64,000 nucleotides of DNA from 2-12-FULL-35-23 sp965196985 (GCA_965196985.1 CBDALO010000019.1:1-64000); one strand, 5' to 3'; counted from the stretch's first letter, positions 8,914-18,967 are shown. Notes: generated by a model not told the origin, from the sequence alone. Program-made: numbers and translations.

Positions 8914-9705
8914 ATGTATCTTCAACATTTTGGCTTGAAATTTGATCCATTGGGTAAATCAAACATTATTGAATTGGCGCAGTCAAAGCGACTAGAGCAG
9001 CAACTTAATGGTTTGCTAGAAACACGCGGCTTAGCAGTGATTACTGGCGACTCAGGGACAGGAAAGACCACGGCGCTAAGATACTGGAGCAATAAACTCA
9101 ACCCGCTGACCCATCAAGTCATTTATCAATCAGACACTCACTTTCGGTCATTTGATGTGTACTCTCAGCTTGCCGAAAATCTAGGTTTAGAAAACTATTA
9201 CCGATTCTCTAAACTTTGGAGAGACTTGAAGCAGAGCTTGATCGCGCTCTACCATGATAAAAACGTTCAGCCTATTTGGATCCTAGACGAGGCGCATCAG
9301 CTTAGTAATGATTTCATTCTACGATTACCTGACTTCCTTAATTTCAGTTTTGACAGCAAAGACGTCATGACGATTATCTTATGTGGACTCCCATCACTTC
9401 TAGCAACATTGCAGAGACCAGCCTATGAACCTATCAACTCTAGAATTCAGTGCTTTATTAGGTGGCATGCAATTGAAGATAGCAGGGATTTTGAGAGCAT
9501 TATTCACGCTGCTTTTGAGAAGGCAGGAATGAGCAGCAGCTTATTCACTGAAACAGGTATTCGTGCAGTACACATGGCCACAAAAGGTAGGCTTCGTTAT
9601 GTTGATAGGCTCATGCGACATGCGTTGCTAATCGCCGCTAATATGAATTTAAACCATATACCGGATGATGTCATTAATCAGGCAATTCATGAGCTAAAAG
9701 GTTAA
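8914..9705 (+). CDS. ExeA/TniB-type AAA+ ATPase of the transposition module
   Basis: The 263-residue protein begins MYLQHFGLKFDPLGKS, as in ExeA-like ATPases. Walker A is GDSGTGKT (45-52) and Walker B is ILDEAH (123-128). AAA+ regulators of this kind choose or license targets for the partner DDE recombinase. The ATG at 8914 has AGGAGG nine bases upstream and follows the recombinase stop by one base, so translation is probably coupled. The in-frame ATG at 8905 overlaps the ribosome site. Confidence 0.85.
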   Translation: MYLQHFGLKFDPLGKSNIIELAQSKRLEQQLNGLLETRGLAVITGDSGTGKTTALRYWSNKLNPLTHQVIYQSDTHFRSFDVYSQLAENLGLENYYRFSKLWRDLKQSLIALYHDKNVQPIWILDEAHQLSNDFILRLPDFLNFSFDSKDVMTIILCGLPSLLATLQRPAYEPINSRIQCFIRWHAIEDSRDFESIIHAAFEKAGMSSSLFTETGIRAVHMATKGRLRYVDRLMRHALLIAANMNLNHIPDDVINQAIHELKG

Positions 9706-9770
9706 CTATTTGACACCATCTCACGCAAAATAGGTTGAGATGGTTTCTCTAAATTATTGTGGGACGTTAC

Positions 9771-10092
9771 AGTTGGTAAAGACCGAAACCTTATTACAGA
9801 CTAGGGTTCCCTGGTATATAGTATAAAGGTTGCCACTTAATCTGATGGGGCTAGGCTTCCTGAGGAATTAACTCATAGGTAAATGGAGATGCCATCTTAG
9901 TTTTAGAATCCTACCTGAAGGTTGAATATGCTAGCAGTAATGTTGAGTCTCATACAGATGCTTTCTGCAGGAGTTTCTATAAGTCTTGCCAAGAATGTAG
10001 AATTTTTAAAACGCAAAAACTTATGCTCTACAGCTTGCTTGTCTACCCACTCGTTCTGAGAAAGAACCGAGTTTGAACTGAAGATCTAGCCT
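9771..10092. other. Non-coding stretch after the DDE/ExeA module
   Basis: No credible open frame, hairpin terminator or RNA was recognised here. It separates the rightward module from the leftward unknown gene. Confidence 0.5.
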
Positions 10093-11496
10093 CTACCGCT
10101 TGGTAAAGGCTTCCTTTGATAATGTTTCTGCTTTGGCAGCCTCTGGTTGTGCTTGTGGTGGTTGAAAGAGAGAGCTGGCTCCTCCTAATGCTGTGACGCT
10201 AGAAGTCATCGTAACTGTTCCAAATCCTGAGTTTAGACTACCTGGGCGAGTGGGGCGTGGTGCAATGATCTTATGAGCTGGTCTTGATGAAGGGTGTGCT
10301 ATATCAATAGCTTGAAAGAGTGTAGCAAGCACTTGATCTACGTTGGCTAGTGCTTTTTTAACAGCGTTGCACTCTGCAGTTAAATAGTCTGTTATTTGTT
10401 GAATTTGTTCAGGTACTGCGCCAAGATCAATTAGTTCTTGAGATAGTTCTTCAATAAACGGAGTTTCTTCAATAAGTTTAACGAAGGCCTCATGAGCTTT
10501 TATAAAGCCTGAAACAAAAGTTGCTGTATATTGTCGGTTTTGCTCTTTATAAAGCGCATCGTAAATAGTGGGGCTGGTACTTACTAAATTATGGCTGCCG
10601 AACGTTTCAAAATAGGGATTCTGTTCTTTAGTAAAAGCTCTAACAAAGAACCTTTCGGGGTTTTGTTGGCAAGATAAAATGCCCGGATAAGCTAGATGGT
10701 CCATTTCATTTTCGCTAAGCAAGCCAGCTTGTTCTAAGTAGCTATAGTTGCCGAGCCCAAAATCAATTAGTGCGGTTTGACCATTGCTTATGCCAGCATT
10801 GCCTGCTATATCTGGTTGGTCAGTTAGGCAAAGAATTGCATTGGCTATGCCGAGCTCTTCAGAGGATAGGCGCTTTATTTCTGGTGTGCTTAATGAGTCA
10901 AAGGCTTGAAATTTTGCTAAGGCTGGAGAGTACAAGCCACAAATAAGTTCAGCGTCATTGGTAACAGGAATGTACTCAGCAATTGCTAAAGGTTTATCCA
11001 ATTGTTTATTAATTGCATTAGCAAGTTTGGCGAAGGCGTATTCATTATTTAGTCGAGCTATAGCTATAGGGTTTGGGGTTGGTGGGTGCTCTTTTAACAG
11101 CCTTGCTACCAGGGTGGTTTTTTGTTTTTTTAACTTGTTCAGCTCGCTTTGTGTGCAAGCTAAGCGTTCGGCATAATTTGAACACTGTGCTGTTAGCATT
11201 TTTAGTCGTCTTGCTAGCATTTTAGCAGCGAAACCTTTTGCTTTAGCTATAGCAGCTTGAGTATCTGCTAGCAGTTGTGGCAACTGCTGCAGTTTTTCTA
11301 GTTTTCCTTTAACAAGCTCTATTTGTTTTGTTAAAGCAGTTAACTCTGGCATATCAGCTAAAGTGTAGGTATCAAAAGGTTTAAAATAACCAACTGGCTC
11401 ACAGCTTGGTGGTGGTGAAACAGTGCGAGTTGGATTAAGCGTTTTAATGGGAGTTTCTGTAAAGTTTTTCTCTAGTGTGCTGAGTTCAATAGCCAT
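10093..11496 (-). CDS. Protein of unknown function with a coiled-coil N-terminal third
   Basis: I do not recognise a family. From the ATG at 11496 the product is 467 residues; an upstream in-frame methionine at 11559 would add 21. A proline-rich start precedes an Ala/Leu/Lys-rich region (~50-140) predicted to be coiled coil. A mixed central region (~190-330) contains SNGQTALIDFGLGNYSYL and NPERFFVRAF, and the low-complexity C-terminus has a Glu/Ala/Lys patch near its end. There is no signal peptide or membrane segment. In Legionella- or Coxiella-like bacteria such lone soluble coiled-coil proteins are often type IV effectors; that is only an inference from style. It has its own transcription unit. 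Confidence 0.6.
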   Translation of the reverse strand: MAIELSTLEKNFTETPIKTLNPTRTVSPPPSCEPVGYFKPFDTYTLADMPELTALTKQIELVKGKLEKLQQLPQLLADTQAAIAKAKGFAAKMLARRLKMLTAQCSNYAERLACTQSELNKLKKQKTTLVARLLKEHPPTPNPIAIARLNNEYAFAKLANAINKQLDKPLAIAEYIPVTNDAELICGLYSPALAKFQAFDSLSTPEIKRLSSEELGIANAILCLTDQPDIAGNAGISNGQTALIDFGLGNYSYLEQAGLLSENEMDHLAYPGILSCQQNPERFFVRAFTKEQNPYFETFGSHNLVSTSPTIYDALYKEQNRQYTATFVSGFIKAHEAFVKLIEETPFIEELSQELIDLGAVPEQIQQITDYLTAECNAVKKALANVDQVLATLFQAIDIAHPSSRPAHKIIAPRPTRPGSLNSGFGTVTMTSSVTALGGASSLFQPPQAQPEAAKAETLSKEAFTKR

Positions 11497-11688
11497 AATA
11501 TTATTCTTATCGTTGTAAAAAGAGGAGCGAATTATGGTTTTGAGATGGAAATAAATCAATAAAAATTCATGTAAAAATTAAAATAGAGATTTTTCTACTC
11601 AGTCAGTCGTTTTGCTTGACCTGATAAAGCTGCGATGCGAAAGTTGTTTAAGCAAGTTAAATGACAGTCTTTTAAATTGGGAGATTTA

Positions 11689-12669
11689 ATGTCAGTGCGC
11701 CGCTCTATTCGTCATTTGATAAACTACTACATCGATAACCTTGACCCTCAGCTATTAATGCTTACTCATGCTATTAAATCAACATTGGTTGGACTGCTAT
11801 GTATGCTTGTTTATTTTGTTTGGCACCTTCCTCAGCCGCTCTGGTTAATATTAACAGGTGTTTTTGTTATACAGGCTTATCGTGGTGATCGACTATTACA
11901 TCGAGTGCTGGGTGTTTTATTGGTAGCAGTGTTAAGTGTGTTAGGGGTTGGTTTTTTCTCTTGGCTTGGGCAGTGGTTTTGGGGTTACTTAGTCGCTTTA
12001 ATGATGGTTACTTTTATTGGTTTTTACCTGCGCCAATATGGAATGAGTGTGACATTTGCTTCAATGTTTTGCCTGGCATTGTTCTTGTTTGCTGGGGGGA
12101 TGCCAGCAACCTCACAAGAATGTTGGCAGAGAGTGATTAGTGCTGGTATAGGTGCGACTATCGCAGTTGTAGTCGCTGTGGTAGTTTTCCCTTATCGCCC
12201 TCGTGTACTACTAAAGCATACTTTAGATTCTAACCTTACCTTGATTCGAGAATATATTGATAGCTTATTTACTGAAACTTTATTAGGGAAAAAAGACTAT
12301 CAGCAAACCTTGTTCTTTAAAGCAAGGGTTAATGAAAGACTTCGTCATGCAAGAATTTTGGTGTCCCTTTATCCCAATAAGGTTTCACTTGATCGAGTAA
12401 GACGGCAGTTGGTGATTTTTGGGCAGTTGGTAGCCTTGCATAACTTATTTTTTATTCCACGCAATAGTACAGCATTTTTTGGGCTTTACGATAAACTTGG
12501 TCAGGTAAGGGATTGTTTGTTAAAAATTATTGAGCTGCAAGAGAGTGATAGACAACAAGCTTTATTGCATTTCGACCAGTTCCTAGTGACCTTTAATCAA
12601 AAAGCCGAGGAGCATGAAGATGTGGCTAGCCTGTTTTTTTATCTTAAGTCAATTGGCAAAAGCCTTTAA
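11689..12669 (+). CDS. FUSC-family inner-membrane protein, first of a pair
   Basis: The 326-residue protein has about six hydrophobic helices in its first 180 residues (for example STLVGLLCMLVYFVW and AGIGATIAVVVAVVVFPYRP) and a helical cytosolic C-terminal half. This is the half-size layout of the FUSC/aromatic-acid exporter superfamily. The ATG at 11689 has GGGAG six bases upstream; an earlier TTG is unlikely. The next gene starts 11 bp after its stop and has the same architecture, suggesting a two-subunit exporter. The substrate is unknown. Confidence 0.75.
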   Translation: MSVRRSIRHLINYYIDNLDPQLLMLTHAIKSTLVGLLCMLVYFVWHLPQPLWLILTGVFVIQAYRGDRLLHRVLGVLLVAVLSVLGVGFFSWLGQWFWGYLVALMMVTFIGFYLRQYGMSVTFASMFCLALFLFAGGMPATSQECWQRVISAGIGATIAVVVAVVVFPYRPRVLLKHTLDSNLTLIREYIDSLFTETLLGKKDYQQTLFFKARVNERLRHARILVSLYPNKVSLDRVRRQLVIFGQLVALHNLFFIPRNSTAFFGLYDKLGQVRDCLLKIIELQESDRQQALLHFDQFLVTFNQKAEEHEDVASLFFYLKSIGKSL

Positions 12670-12680
12670 GCGAGGTGACC

Positions 12681-13688
12681 ATGCTCAGTAGTCATTTGCC
12701 TCATATAAAAAATGGCCTTCGGGCTGCAATAGCAGTAGGGGTTGCTGCCTGGGTGGCGAGTTACTTTGATATGGCCTATAGCTACTGGGTTGTACTAACC
12801 GTTATGGTTGTGATGCAGCAAAGTGTTGGTGCAACTTTATATCGAGCCAAGTTGAGAATTCTAAGCACGCTATTTGGGGTTTTGTTAGGTGCTTTTTTAG
12901 TTACGTTAATTAGAGATCATGCTGTTATCGTTATGGTGGTTGTATTGCTGCTGTTGTTTATAACGCTATGGATGATGATAATTAATTACTTTTATGCGAT
13001 TTTCTTTGGTTCTGCAGCATTAATTATTTTACTAGGTCTGCATAGTAATGACGTTTGGCTTTTTGTTCAGGAGCGATTTTTTGATACCTTGGCTGGGGTG
13101 ACGATTGGTTTGCTGTTTGCTTTATTGCTATGGCCTAACTGGGCTAAAAAGCGGTTACGACAAAGTATTTTATTAGCCTTAGAGCAAACGGGACAGTTAG
13201 CTGAGTTGGTTCTGCAAGGATTAACTTCAACTGAGAAGCAACACCTAAAGCAGATTAATGAGCTTAAGCTCGAGTTAGGTCAAACTTTAGAAGGGAATCA
13301 ACAGGCAGTTACTGAGACAAATTATGAAATACTCTTTGGTGGGCGGCATTTAGAAGTCCTCAAGGCAATGTTGCGTAACTTAGAGAGAGTTCGTGACGTT
13401 TTATTTGCCTTGCACGGAATGCAGTGTGCGGGAGTGAATTTTGCTCAGCAGGAGCAGGTTAAGTTTTTTATGCAGCGACACCAACGGCTTGTGGCCGAGT
13501 ATTTTGAGTTTTTTATTGCTGAGCTTGGTCAAGCTGAAAGTAGTTCGGCTAAGTTGCCTCCATTGTTATTAGCTCACCATGAGTTAAACAATGTAGGTGA
13601 CCATTACTCGACACTTTATTTAAAGCGCAACCTTGACCGTATTACTTATGAATTAATGTTTTTTGAGCAGGCAATTAGCGAGCTATAA
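12681..13688 (+). CDS. FUSC-family inner-membrane protein, second of a pair
   Basis: The 335-residue protein has an N-terminal block of six membrane helices (AAIAVGVAAWVASYF through TIGLLFALLLWPNW) and an alpha-helical cytosolic tail with ERVRDVLFALHGM. It is similar in plan but not in sequence to the gene before it, so the pair is probably not a recent duplication. GAGG precedes the ATG at 12681 by five bases; a GTG six bases earlier is possible. It is probably co-transcribed with 11689-12669. Confidence 0.75.
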   Translation: MLSSHLPHIKNGLRAAIAVGVAAWVASYFDMAYSYWVVLTVMVVMQQSVGATLYRAKLRILSTLFGVLLGAFLVTLIRDHAVIVMVVVLLLLFITLWMMIINYFYAIFFGSAALIILLGLHSNDVWLFVQERFFDTLAGVTIGLLFALLLWPNWAKKRLRQSILLALEQTGQLAELVLQGLTSTEKQHLKQINELKLELGQTLEGNQQAVTETNYEILFGGRHLEVLKAMLRNLERVRDVLFALHGMQCAGVNFAQQEQVKFFMQRHQRLVAEYFEFFIAELGQAESSSAKLPPLLLAHHELNNVGDHYSTLYLKRNLDRITYELMFFEQAISEL

Positions 13689-13919
13689 TTGCTGTTTTTT
13701 TAACAGGAAAGCCCTAGTTGTTGAGCCCCGGCAAGTGTCTCACTTGCTACAAATAATGCCCAGTATAAAATAATGTTTTATACCACATCCTTTATTTATG
13801 ATTTTGCAGTTTATCATAATTTTCATTCTGTACTATGAAGCTCTAAGGCAACTATTGGAGATAAGTTAGCTTGTTCTTAGTTTAATAAATAGTTTATAAA
13901 AGAATACAGTTGAATAATT
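13689..13919. other. Intergenic region upstream of the interrupted HAD/OTU-like gene
   Basis: An AT-rich spacer of 231 bp. It should hold the promoter of the gene at 13920, but no site is strong enough to assign. The ribosome site before the ATG is weak. Confidence 0.4.
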
Positions 13920-15146
13920 ATGGGTTCCGATCAGAAAGAAATATTAACAACCAGTAATAGTGCGATTAGCTCGAGTGATATTTTGGCTTCAATAAGCAGT
14001 CATCAGCTTGATGATCAGGGGACTCATGTTGTCTCTATTGATTTTGATGGTTGTGCAAGTGGTATGTTTACGCTTAAAGATAATGGCGAGTATGTCTTAG
14101 ATAAGGACCATCCAATCTATAAATATATTAAACAACGTCAGCTTGCTGGTGAGAAGGTGGTTATTATGATTGGCTCTAATAGGCAGTCTGACTCAATTGA
14201 TGGTGACAATGCTAGAAGAAATCCAGAGCATGGAAGAGTTTTGGATGCTTTTGCTGCTTTACGAGATGAACTAAATAAAGATACTGCTACTAACCCTGTG
14301 ATATATGATGACTTTCGCTTAAGTGATATTGCGATCAGCTGCCTGCCTTGGCGATGTAAGGCTAACTTATTAACTTGTCAGGCCAATCATGTTTCAAAAA
14401 AATATCATGGCCCTATCCAGTTTACCTTTATTGATGACCTTGGCCACCCATCTGAAGAAGATGCCTCAGAATACTTTAAGGTGCAAGACAGTGTAACTGT
14501 AGAAGAGATTTGTAGTAGGGATGAGCGAATAAAGAAACGGATGGGGTATAAAGAGACTGATGAAGAGAGAAGAATACTGCTTGGAGAAGTTGTAGAGAGC
14601 GTAAAAAGAGAGTTTCGAAGCTCGGTGTCTGATATTATGACACCATGTTATGAGCTTTTCACACAGCAAGCGGATTTGCTACCAGGAAACATTAAAATGG
14701 AGTTTATGCCTTATTTGAAGGTCAATTTTGCTGGAGAGGATAGGCTTTGTAGCCCTGTTTATTCTGTTCAAGGAGCTGGTCAAGTTAGATGTCAACAAGA
14801 CTTGGTGAAAGTGTTTAATCTAATAAATCAACAAGTTTTTTTAAGAGAAGGTAACTGGTTGGATTCAATTTTATTTTCTGGAAAAGAGTTGGCTGTAACT
14901 TACAGTGCCGTGTCATCAAGCAATGAGAGTTCTTCTCTATCTAGAACACTTGATAGCTATAATCAGAGCCATGAGCTTGATAGTCAGTCAACGACAATGC
15001 CACGTGTTGCTGAGTTAGGGAGAGATATAAAAAGAGAACTTTTTCATGTTTTGCAACAAAGGAGGGAGTGTGGAGAGGTTTATAATATCAATCTTATAAA
15101 GAAATATATAAGTATCTGCCCAGAACTAGAGGCTAATGGTTCTTGG
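13920..15146 (+). pseudogene. Large HAD/OTU-like protein, segment 1 of 3 (5' part, interrupted by IS-A)
   Basis: The first 409 codons contain SIDFDGCASG with Asp41 and Asp43, like HAD motif I, followed by VVIMIGSNRQS, which could be HAD motif II. Further on is REGNWLDSILFSG, faintly like a cysteine-less OTU box. The gene is cut by IS-A copy 1 after the 8-bp target GTTCTTGG (15139-15146). The same 8 bases recur at 30203-30210, and the frame resumes at 30211. Adding segments 30211-30763 and 32651-33099 gives 2229 bases, exactly 743 codons including the stop, with no internal stop at either junction. The product as it stands ends in the IS-derived ASAPSFL. The function, perhaps a host-directed effector, is inference. 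Confidence 0.85.
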
Positions 15147-16165
15147 GCTAGTGCGCCATCCTTTCTGTAAATTCCATTGACTTGCTGAAAATAAGCAGGC
15201 GACTCAGTCAGATTAGAAATTCCTTTTAAGGTAAACTTAACCAAAAAAGAGGAATGACAATGAGCTGCTATAAAAATGAGAACTTAATCGAAGAAGCCAT
15301 ACATGTTTTAGCGATGGAGGGGTTTGAAGCTTTACCTAAGCTTGTCTCCAGGTTGATGAATGAGGCTATGTTAATAGAAAGGGAGCGCCATTTAAATGCC
15401 AGTCCTTATGAGCGAACTGGCGATAGAAACGGATATGCGAACGGCTTTAAACCAAGGTTAATTAACACAGGTCAAGGTCAGCTTGAGCTACAGATACCGC
15501 AGGTTAGAGACTCCAATGAAGCCTTCTATCCATCAGTCTTAGAGCGAAGTGTACGCTCTGATAGAGCACTTAAGCTGGCTGTCGCTGAAATGTATGTGCA
15601 TGGGGTTTCCACGCGCAAAGTTGAAAAGGTGCTAAAGCAACTCTGTGGAACAGATATTTCAAGCACAGAGGTAAGCCGTTGCGCTAAATTGTTGGATGAA
15701 GATTTAAAGAAATGGCGAAATAAGCCGTTAGGAAAGATAAAATATCTTTGGCTAGATGCACGTTATGAGAAGGTGCGCACTAGCGGCACAGTACAAGACT
15801 GTGCGGTATTGATAGCCTATGGCTTTGATGAATCAACCGGCAAGAGAACAGTGCTAGGTGTTTCTGTTGCGTTATCAGAGGCTGAGGTACATTGGCGTGA
15901 TTTTCTTCAGCAGTTGGTTGAGCGAGGTATACATGGTATTGAGTTGATTACTAGCGACGCTCATACTGGCCTAAAAGCCGCTAGAAGAGCTGTGTTCCCC
16001 AGTGTTCCTTGGCAACGCTGCCAATTTCATTTGCAGCAAAATGCTCAGGCTCACATACCAAAGCGCTCAATGAAGGAACCAGTAGCTGAGGAGATTACAG
16101 CTATATTTAATGCCTCAAACATTCATGAGTCGGAAAGACTATTGGCTATGGCGGTAGATAAATAT
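15147..16165 (+). mobile_element. IS-A copy 1, left part (IS256 family)
   Basis: It starts with the IS-A left end GCTAGTGCGCC and stops at the insertion of the 13.5-kb composite element. Left (1019 bp) plus right part (29690-30202, 513 bp) equals 1532 bp, the exact length of every intact IS-A. The outer TSD GTTCTTGG is at 15139-15146 and 30203-30210. Confidence 0.93.
15254..16165 (+). pseudogene. IS-A transposase copy 1, 5' part
   Basis: This encodes residues 1-304 of the IS256-family transposase, with a Gly99-to-Ser change relative to other copies, then runs into the composite element. The remaining codons resume at 29690 and end at 29944. It includes Asp168 and Asp235 but lacks Glu343, so the local product cannot be active. 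Confidence 0.92.
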
Positions 16166-16190
16166 GGGTGCTGCCTCTATATAATGTAGG

Positions 16191-17501
16191 CTATATTGCT
16201 GCTGGCACGCCAAAATCATTGACCTTCTCCCAAAACTGATCCCATCTGCCTTTAGTCTTTACTAGTGTTCTCAAGCATAAAACGATTTTCATTCCCTTGT
16301 CTTTCCAGCGCATTCCTGATCCCCCTAATCTTTGTTTAACAATTGTTTTACATGCTGCTTCAGTGACGCCAGAGCCAATTGGTGCATTCTGCTTAATCAA
16401 ATTATGATACGACATTCGCTTTTCTTTAATATTATTTTCAAAATACGTAATTGTTCCTTCTAGCTTTTCACTAAGCGATTTATTCAGGTTTTTATTTAGA
16501 TGCTCTTTAAGCTCAGCAAGTATTCTACCTGCCGCACCTTTCTTGTGCTTTAAGTCATGACATCTCTCTTCGAGCCAAACATCACGCTCATCTCTTTCAG
16601 ATTTTTTGGTAAATACTGCCTTTGATGCTTCGCCGAGATATTCAGTTGCATGCCAAAAATCTAAAATTTGCGTATCAGTATGTTTTTTTAGAAATGGCCA
16701 ATTATTTTTTGCTCCATCAGCAACGCCAATTGTTTTAGCATCAGGGTAATATTTCTTTTTCAGCTTTATTTCCTTTTCAAGCCTATTAAAGAATTCATCT
16801 TTTCCATATTCTGGTGATGCTGCAACGTAGGTTGTGTGCAGGCGTGCACCATGCTTATCATACATGGAAATAGTTCCAACCATGCTCTCTCTATAACCAT
16901 CATCAACGGTGAGAACATATGCACCATCTAAGCTAATACTTAGCATCTCAATGCCTGCATCAAGCTTTGGCTCTTCATATTCCCACTCAGCCTCTTTGGC
17001 TTGTGCAATACCGCCAACAAAATCAGTTGCCCGTTGCAAGTATGAATGTGAGATTTTACGGTTATGATTGACCTTGAGATCATCAATAACACTAGGAGCA
17101 GGTAAGTTTGAGTATTTATGTGAGATTATTTTTGCAAATCGCGGTGTTGATCCTTGGATAATTCTAGCCTTATCTTCTAAAGGACAAAAGATCTTCCCGC
17201 CTTTAGAGGTTTGATAAACATAACGCTTAACTCGAGCAACTCCATAAGGCGTTTGGTAATTTGCTTCATCTCTACTTCGTGCTGTTAGCTTTATTTTTCC
17301 AACATGGATAGGAGAGCCATCTGCATCAAACTTACTTAAAGCTTTTTCAGTGGCTAATGTTCCAACCTCATTAAGGCCGTCAAGAATTGCATCCTCACAT
17401 TCAAGCATGGATCCTTTTAGTGGAAGCTTGAGCTCAATAGTTAATTCATTATTTTCATCAGAGAGAATTCTAGCTAACATCCAAACACCATCCGTAATCA
17501 A
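16191..17501 (-). CDS. IS-B transposase, ISKra4 family
   Basis: The 436-residue DDE transposase begins at a TTG or at an ATG seven codons later. Likely catalytic residues are Asp192 (SISLDGAYV), Asp262 (GVADGAKNNW) and Glu381 (GSGVTEAACK). The C-terminal IVKQRLGGSGMRWKDKG block is characteristic of ISKra4-type transposases. This copy is open and could still act on both ends of the composite element. It reads leftward from within the composite. Confidence 0.9.
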   Translation of the reverse strand: MITDGVWMLARILSDENNELTIELKLPLKGSMLECEDAILDGLNEVGTLATEKALSKFDADGSPIHVGKIKLTARSRDEANYQTPYGVARVKRYVYQTSKGGKIFCPLEDKARIIQGSTPRFAKIISHKYSNLPAPSVIDDLKVNHNRKISHSYLQRATDFVGGIAQAKEAEWEYEEPKLDAGIEMLSISLDGAYVLTVDDGYRESMVGTISMYDKHGARLHTTYVAASPEYGKDEFFNRLEKEIKLKKKYYPDAKTIGVADGAKNNWPFLKKHTDTQILDFWHATEYLGEASKAVFTKKSERDERDVWLEERCHDLKHKKGAAGRILAELKEHLNKNLNKSLSEKLEGTITYFENNIKEKRMSYHNLIKQNAPIGSGVTEAACKTIVKQRLGGSGMRWKDKGMKIVLCLRTLVKTKGRWDQFWEKVNDFGVPAAI

Positions 17502-17635
17502 GTTAAAGTGTATATTATGCTATATTTTGCTAGTGCGCCATCCTTTCTGTAAATTCCATTGACTTGCTGAAAATAAGCAGGCGACTCAGTCAGATTAGAA
17601 ATTCCTTTTAAGGTAAACTTAACCAAAAAAGAGGA

Positions 17636-18802
17636 ATGACAATGAGCTGCTATAAAAATGAGAACTTAATCGAAGAAGCCATACATGTTTTAGCGATGGA
17701 GGGGTTTGAAGCTTTACCTAAGCTTGTCTCCAGGTTGATGAATGAGGCTATGTTAATAGAAAGGGAGCGCCATTTAAATGCCAGTCCTTATGAGCGAACT
17801 GGCGATAGAAACGGATATGCGAACGGCTTTAAACCAAGGTTAATTAACACAGGTCAAGGTCAGCTTGAGCTACAGATACCGCAGGTTAGAGACTCCAATG
17901 AAGCCTTCTATCCATCAGTCTTAGAGCGAGGTGTACGCTCTGATAGAGCACTTAAGCTGGCTGTCGCTGAAATGTATGTGCATGGGGTTTCCACGCGCAA
18001 AGTTGAAAAGGTGCTAAAGCAACTCTGTGGAACAGATATTTCAAGCACAGAGGTAAGCCGTTGGGCTAAATTGTTGGATGAAGATTTAAAGAAATGGCGA
18101 AATAAGCCGTTAGGAAAGATAAAATATCTTTGGCTAGATGCACGTTATGAGAAGGTGCGCACTAGCGGCACAGTACAAGACTGTGCGGTATTGATAGCCT
18201 ATGGCTTTGATGAATCAACCGGCAAGAGAACAGTGCTAGGTGTTTCTGTTGCGTTATCAGAGGCTGAGGTACATTGGCGTGATTTTCTTCAGCAGTTGGT
18301 TGAGCGAGGTATACATGGTATTGAGTTGATTACTAGCGACGCTCATACTGGCCTAAAAGCCGCTAGAAGAGCTGTGTTCCCCAGTGTTCCTTGGCAACGC
18401 TGCCAATTTCATTTGCAGCAAAATGCTCAGGCTCACATACCAAAGCGCTCAATGAAGGAACCAGTAGCTGAGGAGATTACAGCTATATTTAATGCCTCAA
18501 ACATTCATGAGTCGGAAAGACTATTGGCTATGGCGGTAGATAAATATCAGCAAACAGCACCAGAGCTTTCTTCTTGGTTGGAAGTGAATATACCGGAGGG
18601 CTTAGTAGTGATGAACTTTGACAGGCCGCATCAAAAAAGATTAAGAACCAGTAACATAGCTGAGCGCGTAAACAGAGAGGTAAAAAGAAGGACGCATACA
18701 GTTGGAATTTTCCCTAATACTGAATCGTGCCTAAGGCTCGTATCAGCTGTTTTAGTGGAAATTGATGACCAGTGGAGCGGATCACCTAGATACTTAAGTT
18801 GA
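17636..18802 (+). CDS. IS-A transposase, IS256/Mutator family
   Basis: The 388-residue transposase has Asp168 (LWLDARYEKV), Asp235 in the Mutator signature SDAHTGLKAARR...QRCQFH, and Glu343 (SNIAERVNREVKRR). This is the full DDE set of IS256 elements, which move through an excised circle and make 8-9-bp TSDs. AGAGG lies just before the first ATG and seven bases before a second ATG at 17642, which may be the real start. This copy has Trp in place of Cys at residue 143. Confidence 0.95.
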   Translation: MTMSCYKNENLIEEAIHVLAMEGFEALPKLVSRLMNEAMLIERERHLNASPYERTGDRNGYANGFKPRLINTGQGQLELQIPQVRDSNEAFYPSVLERGVRSDRALKLAVAEMYVHGVSTRKVEKVLKQLCGTDISSTEVSRWAKLLDEDLKKWRNKPLGKIKYLWLDARYEKVRTSGTVQDCAVLIAYGFDESTGKRTVLGVSVALSEAEVHWRDFLQQLVERGIHGIELITSDAHTGLKAARRAVFPSVPWQRCQFHLQQNAQAHIPKRSMKEPVAEEITAIFNASNIHESERLLAMAVDKYQQTAPELSSWLEVNIPEGLVVMNFDRPHQKRLRTSNIAERVNREVKRRTHTVGIFPNTESCLRLVSAVLVEIDDQWSGSPRYLS

Positions 18803-18937
18803 AGTGAATAATAAGGCTTCATAGGGTTTTAGGATAGATCATTCTTGTTCTTATTAACGAGATATAATTGCTATTACCTAAAAGTTAATAATTTATTTTG
18901 AGAGGAGAAAAATTTGAGGTATAAATAATTTTTTAGA

Positions 18938-18967
18938 TTGATTAGCATAATTAATTTAAGATATTAT
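18938..18967 (+). promoter_or_regulatory. Candidate outward promoter in the IS-A 3' region
   Basis: TTGATT, 18 bases and TATTAT lie in the 258-bp non-coding tail after the transposase, pointing out of the right end about 95 bp away. The sequence is repeated in each IS-A copy, so each could drive a flanking gene. It was recognised by eye only. Confidence 0.3.

Larger units (their letters stand above)
7433..9770 (+). mobile_element. DDE recombinase/ExeA ATPase transposition module (boundaries approximate)
   Basis: Similar sequences lie inverted at the two sides: TCCCATAAT near 7436 and the complement of TCCCACAAT near 9756-9764. The motif GTTGAGATGG is found at 7463 and 9734, and its complement near 9716, like the multiple end-binding sites of Mu/Tn7-type elements. 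The two genes between are nearly abutting. No TSD could be confirmed, and the zinc-ribbon gene at 6887 may belong to the same element. Confidence 0.5.

Noticed and set aside
17350..17562. Antisense frame at the 5' end of each IS-B transposase
   Set aside because: Shadow of the transposase start region, present in every IS-B copy.
18631..18822. 63-codon antisense frame at the 3' end of every IS-A transposase
   Set aside because: It recurs only because IS-A recurs; no ribosome site and no domain.
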